From Candidatus Azambacteria bacterium (lineage in GTDB: Bacteria > Patescibacteriota > Minisyncoccia > GWC2-36-17 > M10-OD1-4): a stretch of DNA of 11,541 bases. The notes beneath the pieces were generated by a model. The model saw only the letters and a list, made by a program, of their open reading frames with translations. It was not told where the DNA came from and made no database searches. The position numbers were made by a program, and so were the translations under genes. Below, piece after piece: positions 1 through 7,523 of this stretch (positions are counted from its first letter, which is position 1; every line of letters begins with the position of its first letter). The stretch covers positions 1-11,541 of the forward strand of contig JACQDS010000063.1 of the NCBI GenBank assembly GCA_016200995.1, given 5' to 3'.

Positions 1-48
1 GCGAAGCTTGGCGTTTTTGATGCAAATTATCTTTATCAAAAACTTCGC
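1..48. other. Interrupted inverted repeat at the window edge
   Basis: GCGAAG at 1-6 is complementary to CTTCGC at 43-48, and TTTTTGAT at 14-21 is complementary to ATCAAAAA at 35-42, with a 7-base bulge on one side and a 13-base loop. The right arm overlaps the left end of the 80-bp repeat. It could be the end of a transcription terminator or a fold-back end of the repeat. The left context is cut off, so its role is unclear. Confidence 0.4.
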
Positions 49-116
49 CGTTGCGAGGAGAGGCGGAGGCCTCCACAGGAGAGGCCGTAGCGGGTGAAGG
101 CGCGGGGTGTGTTCCT
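37..116 (+). repeat. 80-bp GC-rich interspersed repeat, copy 1
   Basis: This segment matches 9223-9302 at 76 of 80 positions without gaps. It is much richer in G+C than its surroundings. It contains the palindrome GGAGGCCTCC (65-74) and an outer pair CTTCGCC (43-49) with GGTGAAG (93-99), so a nested hairpin can form. It lies about 46 bp upstream of the -35 box of the rplJ promoter. It behaves like a REP/MITE-type dispersed element, but only two copies can be seen in this window. Confidence 0.8.
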
Positions 117-162
117 GCAGAGATGTCGGATTCTCACCAAACAAAAGAAATGGTATTTTGTG

Positions 163-191
163 TTGACTTTTTTAAGAAAATGCGATAGGAT
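163..191 (+). promoter_or_regulatory. Sigma70-type promoter for the rplJL transcript
   Basis: TTGACT (163-168) and TAGGAT (186-191) are separated by 17 bp, close to the housekeeping consensus. Transcription would start near 198, just before the L10-leader structure at 210. It is the clearest promoter upstream of the stalk and ATP synthase genes. Confidence 0.7.
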
Positions 192-203
192 ATAACCAAT
201 TAA

Positions 204-309
204 AAATAACCGTAGACAAGAGGCGTTAAATAAGACCTCTCGAGGTGAAATTAAAATTTTTGCAGTTTTAATTTTTATTGTTCTACGGCCCTTTTAAAGG
301 TCGTTTTTT
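204..309 (+). promoter_or_regulatory. L10 leader RNA (autoregulatory leader of rplJ-rplL)
   Basis: A closing stem pairs CCGTAGA (210-216) with TCTACGG (282-288). Inside it, AGAGG (219-223) pairs with CCTCT (236-240), followed by CGAGGTG. A 9-bp stem pairs AAATTAAAA (248-256) with TTTTAATTT (266-274). This order and the conserved CCGTAGAC and CGAGGTG boxes match the known bacterial L10 leader, where L10 or the L10(L12)4 complex binds its own mRNA and represses the operon. The location between a good promoter and rplJ fits exactly. Recognition is from memory of the family pattern, not from a covariance search. Confidence 0.8.
286..309 (+). terminator. Terminator/attenuator hairpin at the end of the L10 leader
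   Basis: CGGCC (286-290) pairs with GGTCG (299-303) including one G-U pair; C291 is bulged, two more A-T pairs follow, and six T residues (304-309) come directly after. The 5' arm shares CGG (286-288) with the closing stem of the L10 leader, so the two structures exclude each other. This suggests transcription attenuation tied to L10 binding. Confidence 0.6.
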
Positions 310-328
310 ATTTAGTATAAGTTGCTTA

Positions 329-393
329 AGCTAAAAGCTTCCGCCAAAGGCGGATCAGCCTCTGGCTGAATAAGCTAAAAGCTATAAGCTAAT
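329..393 (+). repeat. AGCT heptamer array upstream of rplJ, interrupted by two small hairpins
   Basis: AGCT occurs at 329 and 336, then three full heptamers follow at 373-379 (AGCTAAA), 380-386 (AGCTATA) and 387-393 (AGCTAAT). The last unit ends three bases before the GTG start of rplJ. Between the two blocks sits a segment of two adjacent hairpins (340-369). The same heptamer family precedes atpB and atpE. Confidence 0.8.
340..369 (+). other. Two adjacent 6-bp hairpins with three-base loops
   Basis: TCCGCC (340-345), loop AAA, GGCGGA (349-354) is directly followed by TCAGCC (355-360), loop TCT, GGCTGA (364-369). Each is a perfect 6-bp stem. The pair sits inside the AGCT heptamer block, as if inserted. 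No T-run follows, so these are not terminators. They would lie in the rplJ 5' untranslated region. Confidence 0.65.
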
Positions 394-396
394 AAA

Positions 397-927
397 GTGG
401 CTTTAACCAGGAAACAAAAGGAAGAGATACTTGATGCGGTCAAGGAGAGATTTCAGGAGCAAAAGTCCGTTGTTTTTACGGATTTTACCGGAATTTCCGT
501 TGCGCAATCAAGCGATCTGAAAAGAAAGTTAAAAGAGACGAACACCGAGTATAAAGTGGTCAAGAAAAACTTGCTTGCAAAAGCGATCGAGGATCTGAAA
601 ATAGAAGGCGTTGACGCAAAGAGCTTTACCGGCTCAATGGGTGTCGCTTTTTCTTACGACGAACCGGCCGCTCCGGCAAAGATCATTTATGATTTTTCCA
701 AGCAGGAGGGGATCGGAGAGTTTAAGATCTTAGGAGGCATCTTGGACGGAATCGCAATCTCCGCAGGTCAAGTTCAGGCGCTCGCAAAACTTCCTTCAAA
801 GGATCAGTTGAGAGCAAACTTGCTTGCCCAGATGAACGCGCCTATTTCCGGATTCGTCAATGTTTTGGCGGGCAATATTAAAAATTTAATTTACGCATTA
901 AATGCAATTAAGGAGAAAAAGGCCTAA
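397..927 (+). CDS. rplJ: 50S ribosomal protein L10 (uL10)
   Basis: L10 is the base of the flexible ribosomal stalk: it binds 23S rRNA near the GTPase centre and carries L7/L12 dimers on its C-terminal helix. The 176-residue product has the family pattern. There is an N-terminal globular domain with a VVKKNLLAKA segment (about 54-63, equivalent to the conserved VVRNTLLRRA region of E. coli L10) and ILGG (111-114). LPSKDQLRANLLAQ (132-145) is followed by a long C-terminal helix that binds L12. The start is GTG at 397; no other start fits the family N-terminus MALTRKQKEE. No Shine-Dalgarno sequence is present; the preceding bases are an AGCT heptamer plus AAA. It is followed 51 bases later by rplL and preceded by an L10 leader, implying feedback regulation by its own product. 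Confidence 0.97.
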   Translation: MALTRKQKEEILDAVKERFQEQKSVVFTDFTGISVAQSSDLKRKLKETNTEYKVVKKNLLAKAIEDLKIEGVDAKSFTGSMGVAFSYDEPAAPAKIIYDFSKQEGIGEFKILGGILDGIAISAGQVQALAKLPSKDQLRANLLAQMNAPISGFVNVLAGNIKNLIYALNAIKEKKA

Positions 928-930
928 ATT

Positions 931-968
931 TTCTTTCTGAATCGTTCAGGAAGAAAGGCAAAGCCTTT
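931..968 (+). promoter_or_regulatory. Two overlapping hairpins between rplJ and rplL
   Basis: TTCTTTCTGAA (931-941) pairs with TTCAGGAAGAA (945-955) across a three-base loop, 11 bp with one G-U pair. A second hairpin, AAAGGC (954-959), loop AAA, GCCTTT (963-968), runs into a T-tract (966-971) and resembles a short intrinsic terminator. The two share bases 954-955. They fill almost the whole gap between the genes, so they may modulate the rplJ:rplL ratio by partial termination or mRNA processing; this role is inferred. Confidence 0.55.
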
Positions 969-978
969 TTTAAATAAA

Positions 979-1374
979 ATGTCAGAGGAAACAAAAGTTC
1001 CGGCTAAATTCAAAGATTTGGTCGAGTCTATTGAGAAGCTTAGCGTTATAGAGCTTTCAGAGCTTGTTAAGGTTCTTGAGGAGAAATTCGGAGTATCGGC
1101 TTCAGCGCCTATCGCTGTAGCGGCGGCTCCTGCGGCTGCTGCTGCGGATGCCGGATCGGTAAAGACCGAGTTTGCAGTTGAGCTAAAGAATGGCGGAGAG
1201 CAGAAGATCCAGGTGATCAAGGTTGTCAGAGAGTTGACAGGACTTGGCCTTAAAGAGGCGAAAGACTTGGTAGACGGAGCTCCTAAAGTTATCAAAGAGG
1301 GAGTTAAGAAGGAAGACGCCGAGGATATGAAAAAGAAGATCGAGGCCGCAGGCGGAGTTGTAGAGCTTAAATAA
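979..1374 (+). CDS. rplL: 50S ribosomal protein L7/L12 (bL12)
   Basis: L7/L12 forms the multi-copy ribosomal stalk that recruits and stimulates translational GTPases. The 131-residue product shows all three parts. The N-terminal dimerisation domain (about 1-42) is followed by an Ala/Pro-rich flexible hinge (about 43-60, with [12 protein letters not shown]). The C-terminal domain carries the diagnostic segments [20 protein letters not shown] (79-98) and [17 protein letters not shown]. Length is normal for the family (E. coli 121). The start ATG is preceded by TTTTTTAAATAAA with no Shine-Dalgarno sequence. It is in the standard rplJ-rplL order. A strong hairpin downstream separates it from the ATP synthase genes. 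Confidence 0.98.
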   Translation: MSEETKVPAKFKDLVESIEKLSVIELSELVKVLEEKFGVSASAPIAVAAAPAAAAADAGSVKTEFAVELKNGGEQKIQVIKVVRELTGLGLKEAKDLVDGAPKVIKEGVKKEDAEDMKKKIEAAGGVVELK

Positions 1375-1386
1375 TAAAACTTTATT

Positions 1387-1419
1387 GGGCCTATGAGTTG
1401 TATTTAACTTCATAGGCCC
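1387..1419 (+). terminator. Hairpin after rplL, possible weak terminator or processing site
   Basis: GGGCCTATGA (1387-1396) is perfectly complementary to TCATAGGCCC (1410-1419). GTT/AAC adds three pairs beyond one bulged T, leaving a six-base loop. The following sequence, TTAAAGGCG, lacks a T-run, so it is not a typical intrinsic terminator. It lies between rplL and atpB and could mark the end of the ribosomal-protein message, stabilise its 3' end, or allow read-through. Confidence 0.5.
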
Positions 1420-1458
1420 TTAAAGGCGTTGTTTATCTTGTTAAGTTATAAGTTTTTC

Positions 1459-1500
1459 AGCTAAAAGCTAAAAGCTAAAAGCTAAAAGCTAAAAGCTAAC
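1459..1500 (+). repeat. Six tandem AGCTAAA heptamers upstream of atpB
   Basis: Five perfect copies of AGCTAAA (1459-1493) are followed by AGCTAAC (1494-1500). The array ends three bases before the atpB ATG at 1504 and leaves no room for a Shine-Dalgarno sequence. It is preceded by TAAGTTTTTC, close to the TAAGTTTTT that precedes the atpE array. Each pair of neighbouring units can form an AGCT-AAA-AGCT mini-hairpin. Confidence 0.95.
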
Positions 1501-1503
1501 TTT

Positions 1504-2250
1504 ATGGATGGAATACATATAGCGCTTTCTGCTGAAAAAATTACGGAAATATTCGGAGTGCCGATAACCAACACTCTCTTGATGAGTTTTGTGGTCTTTG
1601 GCATTTTGCTTTTAATCGCTTTTTTTGTCGGCAGAAATTTAAAGATAGTTCCGGGGAGAGTTCAGGTTTTATTTGAAATGCTTTTCTCTTATGTCTTGAG
1701 CTATATGGAAGAAACCCTTGAAAGCAAAAAGCTCGCAAAAAGATTTTTCCCGCTTGTGCTGACTATATTTCTTTTTGTTTTTGCCGCAAACTTGGTAGAA
1801 TTCACTCCCGGTGTCGGAAGTGTCGGATTTTACTTCGGAGCCGGCGAACATAAGGAGTTCGTGCCTCTGCTTCGCTCTATGAACACCGACTTGAACGTGA
1901 CGTTGGCATTTGCGATAATATCATTTTTGACGATCGAGATCACCGGCGTAGCGGCTATAGGATTCTTGAAATATTTCTCAAAGTTTGTTAACTTTAAGTC
2001 TGTGCTTGGTTTTTTGATAGGCGTTATAGAGCTGTTTTCAGAGATTGCGAGATTGATAGCTTTTTCCTTTCGTCTCTTTGGAAATATCTTTGCCGGCGAG
2101 GTGCTGATACTTGTTATCACATTTTTTGCGCCTTTTGTTTTGCCGGTGCCTTTGATGGCCTTTGAGGTTTTTGTCGGGTTCATTCAAGCGGCGATATTCG
2201 CTCTTTTGACGCTGTTTTTCATCAAGATAGCTGTGACGAAACCGCATTAG
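1504..2250 (+). CDS. atpB: ATP synthase Fo subunit a
   Basis: Subunit a is the membrane stator that forms the two ion half-channels next to the c-ring. The 248-residue product is very hydrophobic, with about five to six membrane segments (for example 27-43, 83-100, 132-152, 166-178, 196-216, 222-244). The family signature SFRLFGNIFAGEV (188-200) contains the essential arginine, R190, equivalent to E. coli R210. MNTDLNVTLA (126-135) and Q228 in the last helix are also typical positions. It is the first gene of the classical atpBEFHAGDC cluster; no atpI precedes it. The ATG at 1504 lies directly after the heptamer array; no Shine-Dalgarno sequence is visible. Confidence 0.97.
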   Translation: MDGIHIALSAEKITEIFGVPITNTLLMSFVVFGILLLIAFFVGRNLKIVPGRVQVLFEMLFSYVLSYMEETLESKKLAKRFFPLVLTIFLFVFAANLVEFTPGVGSVGFYFGAGEHKEFVPLLRSMNTDLNVTLAFAIISFLTIEITGVAAIGFLKYFSKFVNFKSVLGFLIGVIELFSEIARLIAFSFRLFGNIFAGEVLILVITFFAPFVLPVPLMAFEVFVGFIQAAIFALLTLFFIKIAVTKPH

Positions 2251-2298
2251 AATTGATGATTTGTGATTTAAGATTTTAGAATTAAGAATTAAGTTTTT

Positions 2299-2565
<267 letters not shown>

Positions 2566-2568
2566 AAT

Positions 2569-3018
2569 ATGGAAGAGGTATTAAAAGTTTTTGGAGTAAA
2601 TTGGCATCTTGTTTTGATCCAGTCTGTGAACTTTGGGCTGCTTTTGATAATTCTTCATAGGTTTTTGTATAAGCCGGTGATGAGGATGATAGACGAGAGG
2701 GCTAGAAAGATCGAAAAAGGAGTGAGAGACGCGGCAGAAGCGGAAAGAAGATTGCAAAACGCCGAAGATGAGAGAAGAATGCTTGTTTCCGTTGCCACCA
2801 AAGAGGCTGACGAGATAATCAACGCTTCAAGAAAAAATGCCGACGACATAAAAGCAAGTATCTTAAAAGAGGCCGGCGAAAGAAGCGACAAGATAGTCGC
2901 AGATGCCATAAAACAGGCGGAAGAAGAGAAGAAAAAGGCGATAGAGAAAAGTAAATCGGATATCGCAAAGATCGCGGTTTTGACGGCGGAGAATATTTTA
3001 AGGGAGAAGTTGAAATAA
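2569..3018 (+). CDS. atpF: ATP synthase Fo subunit b
   Basis: Subunit b is the peripheral stalk that holds F1 still against the rotor. The 149-residue protein has one N-terminal membrane helix (about 13-33) followed by KPVMRMIDERARKIEKGV (35-52) and a long, charged, Ala/Glu/Lys-rich helix (about 40-149) with coiled-coil character, as in the family. E. coli b is 156 residues. The start ATG is preceded by CATAAAAT, with no Shine-Dalgarno sequence, and sits three bases after the atpE stop, so translation is probably coupled. Only one b-type gene is present; there is no b' duplicate. Confidence 0.96.
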   Translation: MEEVLKVFGVNWHLVLIQSVNFGLLLIILHRFLYKPVMRMIDERARKIEKGVRDAAEAERRLQNAEDERRMLVSVATKEADEIINASRKNADDIKASILKEAGERSDKIVADAIKQAEEEKKKAIEKSKSDIAKIAVLTAENILREKLK

Positions 3019-3019
3019 T

Positions 3020-3412
3020 ATGCTTGAGGAAAAATACGCAAAAGCTTTATACGAACTGGCAAAAGACAAGACGGAAAACGAGAAAAAAAAGCTTTTCTTG
3101 AATTTTGTCGGGCTTTTGCAGAAAAACGGGCATCATTCTTTGATGGGAAAAATTTTGAAAAGCTATGAAAAAATTTCCATTGAGAAAAATATCTCCGATT
3201 CCGTGGAGCTTGTCGTTGCCGACCTGAAATTCAAAGAGCAATATAAAAAGGAGATAAAAAACAATAAGGAGTATATAGACGCGAAAGCGGAAATGAATGT
3301 TGTTGAGGATGGCTCCATTATCGGCGGTTTCATATTAAGATCGAAAAGCGTGGTTATAGACGGCAGTTACAGAAAGGCGCTTTTGGATCTTTATAATAAT
3401 TTTATAAAATAA
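3020..3412 (+). CDS. atpH: ATP synthase F1 subunit delta (short)
   Basis: Delta joins the top of F1 to the b stalk. The 130-residue product is clearly shorter than E. coli delta (177). It keeps the N-terminal pattern [11 protein letters not shown] (4-14) and the C-terminal signature [22 protein letters not shown] (100-121), the equivalent of the conserved IGG-x-R-DG-S segment. The missing length lies in the helical N-terminal domain and linker, which is compressed to about 80 residues. It begins one base after the atpF stop (TAATATG). GGGAG at 3002-3006 is too far away (13 bases) to be a good Shine-Dalgarno sequence. Confidence 0.92.
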   Translation: MLEEKYAKALYELAKDKTENEKKKLFLNFVGLLQKNGHHSLMGKILKSYEKISIEKNISDSVELVVADLKFKEQYKKEIKNNKEYIDAKAEMNVVEDGSIIGGFILRSKSVVIDGSYRKALLDLYNNFIK

Positions 3413-3417
3413 TCAAG

Positions 3418-4986
3418 ATGAACGACTTTATCGTAGAAAAATTAAAAAAGGAGATTGAAAAGTTTTCGCAAAATGCGGAAGTGGAAAAAGTCGGCGCTGT
3501 GACAAAAGTCGCGGATGGTATTTGCGAGATAGACGGCTTGGAAAGATCTATGATGTCCGAGATGGTCGTCTTTTCCGATAAAGCCGGCAAAACGCTTGCC
3601 GAGACTTTGGCAAATCCGGATGCGGTTTTCGGACTTATCTTAAATCTTGAAGAGGGTTCCGTGAAGGCTGTTATCCTTGGGGATGCGAGAAAGATAAGGG
3701 AGGGGATGACTGTCAAAAGCACAGGGCAGGTTCTTTCCGTTCCCGCATCGGAAGGTTTTATCGGCAGAGTCGTTAACGCTCTTGGCGAACCGATCGACGA
3801 CGCCGGAAGCATCAAAGCCAAAGAGACAAGAAGGATAGAGAGAATCGCTTACGGAGTGATGGATCGTTCTCCGGTCAATACACCTTTGCACACCGGTTTA
3901 AAAGCCATTGATTCAATGATACCTATCGGCAGAGGCCAGAGAGAGCTCATCATCGGCGATCGCTACACCGGAAAGACCACCATTGCTATAGATACTATAT
4001 TAAACCAAAAAAACGAGCCGGAAGCGGAGAGGCCAATTTGCATATATGTCGCTATCGGGCAGAAAGCATCAAAAACGGCAAGAATAGTCAACGAGCTTAA
4101 GGAAAAAGGAGCAATGGATTATACCATTGTGGTTTCCGCTTCATCCTCCGAGCCGGCGCCAATGCAATTTCTCGCGCCTTTTTCCGGTGTTGCTATAGCG
4201 GAATATTTTATGGAAAAAGGCAAGGATGTCTTGATAGTTTACGACGATCTTTCAAAGCAGGCGGTCGCTTACAGACAGATGTCGCTTGTTTTGAGGCGTC
4301 CGCCCGGTAGAGAGGCGTACCCGGGAGATATTTTTTATCTTCACTCAAGACTTCTTGAAAGATCAGCAAAGCTCAACAAAAGCCTTGGCGGAGGATCTAT
4401 CACCGCTTTGCCGATCATTGAAACTCAAGAGGGCGATGTTTCGGCGTATATCCCTACAAATGTCATCTCCATCACCGATGGCCAGATATTTTTAAATTCC
4501 GATCTTTTCAACAAAGGCCTTAAGCCGGCGATCGATGTTGGCATATCCGTCTCTCGTGTCGGCTCGGCCGCTCAAACAAAGGCTGTGAAAAAAGTTTCCG
4601 GAAAGATAAAGCTTCAACTCGCGCAATTCAGGGAGCTGGAAGCATTTATGCAGTTCAGTCAGGACTTGGACCCGGAAACAAAAGCAAGTATAGAAAAGGG
4701 CAGAAGGCTTGTTGAGGTGTTGAAGCAGAAAAACGGCAATCCTTTAGGTTTTGAAAAGCAGACGGTGGCTATCTACGCAGCTATCAACGGAATGTTTGAC
4801 GGCGTTGAAGTTAGAAATGTCGTCAATGCTGAAGAAAAACTTTTGTCTTATATTGAAAATCAGAAAAAAGATATTTTTGACGCTATAAGAAAAGAAAAAG
4901 ATCTTTCCAAAGAAACGGAAGAGAAGATGAAAATGGCGATTGCGGATTTTAAGGATACGCACGGCGAATTGTTCACGATAAAATAA
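3418..4986 (+). CDS. atpA: ATP synthase F1 subunit alpha
   Basis: Alpha forms the F1 hexamer with beta and holds the non-catalytic nucleotide sites. The 522-residue product has the crown beta-barrel (about 25-95), the nucleotide-binding domain with P-loop GDRYTGKT (180-187), a Walker B region VLIVYDD (271-277), and the arginine finger R380 in [10 protein letters not shown], plus the C-terminal helical domain. Length is normal (E. coli 513). One unusual point: the P-loop, typically GDRQTGKT in this family, has Tyr183 in place of Gln. The start ATG is five bases after the atpH stop and is preceded by AATCAAG, with no Shine-Dalgarno sequence. Confidence 0.98.
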   Translation: MNDFIVEKLKKEIEKFSQNAEVEKVGAVTKVADGICEIDGLERSMMSEMVVFSDKAGKTLAETLANPDAVFGLILNLEEGSVKAVILGDARKIREGMTVKSTGQVLSVPASEGFIGRVVNALGEPIDDAGSIKAKETRRIERIAYGVMDRSPVNTPLHTGLKAIDSMIPIGRGQRELIIGDRYTGKTTIAIDTILNQKNEPEAERPICIYVAIGQKASKTARIVNELKEKGAMDYTIVVSASSSEPAPMQFLAPFSGVAIAEYFMEKGKDVLIVYDDLSKQAVAYRQMSLVLRRPPGREAYPGDIFYLHSRLLERSAKLNKSLGGGSITALPIIETQEGDVSAYIPTNVISITDGQIFLNSDLFNKGLKPAIDVGISVSRVGSAAQTKAVKKVSGKIKLQLAQFRELEAFMQFSQDLDPETKASIEKGRRLVEVLKQKNGNPLGFEKQTVAIYAAINGMFDGVEVRNVVNAEEKLLSYIENQKKDIFDAIRKEKDLSKETEEKMKMAIADFKDTHGELFTIK

Positions 4987-4989
4987 AAT

Positions 4990-5919
4990 ATGTCGCTTAA
5001 GTCAATCAAAAACAAGATCAGATCAGTGCAAAAAACCAAGCAGGTGACAAAAGCTATGGAGTCTGTTTCCGCCGTCAAAATGAGAAAAAGCCAGAAAGCG
5101 GCGCTGGATACCAGACACTACGCAATGCACGCTTTTAATATTTTAAAAAGGGTCAGCGGAAGCATAGACGGAAAAGGCCACTTTTTTATGGAGGAAAGGG
5201 ATGTTAAAAAAACCTGCCTTTTTGTCATCACAAGCGACAAAGGCCTTGCCGGTAGCCTAAACAGCGCGGTAATAAAAAGTATTGTCAGAGAGATGGCAAA
5301 AAATGGACTTAACAAAGATAATTCCGGCTTTATATTGATAGGCAGGAAGGGTTATGAATATTTTTCAAAAAGAGGATACAAAATAGAAAGATATTACGAG
5401 AAGCTGGGAGATGATGCGCCGATTGATCTTTTAAAAGACGCTTCAGACTTGATGGCGAAACTTTATGAAAATAAAGAATACGACAAGTTTGATATTTTTT
5501 ATACGGATTTTATCTCAACGACAGAACAGGAAGCAATATCAAGAACGGTGCTTCCGATAAAATACGAAGAGGTTAAAAAAACGATAGACGGCATTTTGCC
5601 AAAGACAGGAAAATATTCAAAAGTCAGAGATCTGAAAATTGAAAATACGGAGGATGTGAAGCTTTATCTTTTTGAGCCGGGAGCAAAAGAGATCTTAAAG
5701 GAGCTTTTGCCGTTTTTGCTTAACATCCAAGTTTATTATTCATTTTTGGAAGCAAAAGCCTCGGAACATTCAGCCAGAATGGTCGCAATGAAAAACGCTT
5801 CCGACAAAGCGGATGAACTATCAAGAGATTTAAAATTAATATTTAACAAGGCTCGCCAGGCCGCCATTACAAAAGAGATCAGCGAGATAACAGGCGGAAT
5901 AGAGGCTATGGTAAAATAA
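4990..5919 (+). CDS. atpG: ATP synthase F1 subunit gamma
   Basis: Gamma is the central shaft that rotates inside the alpha3beta3 hexamer. The 309-residue product keeps the two conserved terminal helices. The N-terminal one is KSIKNKIRSVQKTKQVTKAM (4-23). The C-terminal one contains SEHSARMVAMKNASDKADEL (258-277) and KARQAAITKEISEITGG (287-303). The middle domain contains ITSDKGLAGSLN (80-91), typical of the family. Length is slightly above E. coli gamma (287). It starts three bases after the atpA stop with an AAAATAAAAT leader. Confidence 0.97.
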   Translation: MSLKSIKNKIRSVQKTKQVTKAMESVSAVKMRKSQKAALDTRHYAMHAFNILKRVSGSIDGKGHFFMEERDVKKTCLFVITSDKGLAGSLNSAVIKSIVREMAKNGLNKDNSGFILIGRKGYEYFSKRGYKIERYYEKLGDDAPIDLLKDASDLMAKLYENKEYDKFDIFYTDFISTTEQEAISRTVLPIKYEEVKKTIDGILPKTGKYSKVRDLKIENTEDVKLYLFEPGAKEILKELLPFLLNIQVYYSFLEAKASEHSARMVAMKNASDKADELSRDLKLIFNKARQAAITKEISEITGGIEAMVK

Positions 5920-5923
5920 AAAT

Positions 5924-7248
<1,325 letters not shown>

Positions 7249-7254
7249 ATTTTT

Positions 7255-7491
7255 ATGTTTCTTTTGACCATAGCAAAAATAAATGAAACTCTTTTTTCCG
7301 ATATGGTGAGGTCGGTGAATTGTCCTGGCTCGGAAGGCGAGATGACGATCCTGCAAGATCACATCCCGCTCATCACGACGCTTAAAAAAGGCGAGGTGAG
7401 GGTCAAGCTTGACGGAGAAAAAACAGAAACCTTCCAAATAGAAAAAGGGATACTTGAGATATCAAAAAGAGAAGTGATCATCTTACTTTGA
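7255..7491 (+). CDS. atpC: ATP synthase F1 subunit epsilon, N-terminal domain only
   Basis: Epsilon sits at the foot of the gamma shaft and links it to the c-ring. The 78-residue product contains the beta-sandwich domain: CPGSEGEMTILQDHIPLITTL (23-43) matches the family signature of a Gly-rich turn followed by H-x-P-L. The protein then ends at LEISKREVIILL. The usual C-terminal two-helix hairpin (about 50 residues in E. coli, 139 total), which can block ATP hydrolysis, is absent. No continuation exists in any frame before the opposite-strand gene at 7523, so a frameshift is not the cause. The start ATG follows AATAAATTTTT with no Shine-Dalgarno sequence. It is the last gene of the ATP synthase cluster. 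Confidence 0.9.
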   Translation: MFLLTIAKINETLFSDMVRSVNCPGSEGEMTILQDHIPLITTLKKGEVRVKLDGEKTETFQIEKGILEISKREVIILL

Positions 7492-7500
7492 AATTTACTC

Positions 7501-7523
7501 ACTTAGATGTCGGGTTTCTAAGT
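7501..7523. terminator. Small inverted repeat between the convergent genes
   Basis: ACTTAGA (7501-7507) pairs with TCTAAGT (7517-7523) across a nine-base loop. It lies in the 31-base gap between the stops of atpC and the opposite-strand gene, so it could act on both. No strong T-run follows on either strand, so termination is uncertain. Confidence 0.35.

Noticed and set aside
1429..1451. Promoter before atpB (TTGTTT and TTATAA)
   Set aside because: The spacing is only 11 bp and the match is weak.
1459..1500. Possible CRISPR array
   Set aside because: The units are 7 bases long and contiguous, with no spacers; this is a simple tandem repeat.
1830..2183. 117-codon - strand open frame inside atpB
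   Set aside because: It is the antisense shadow of a strongly conserved gene and has no family resemblance.
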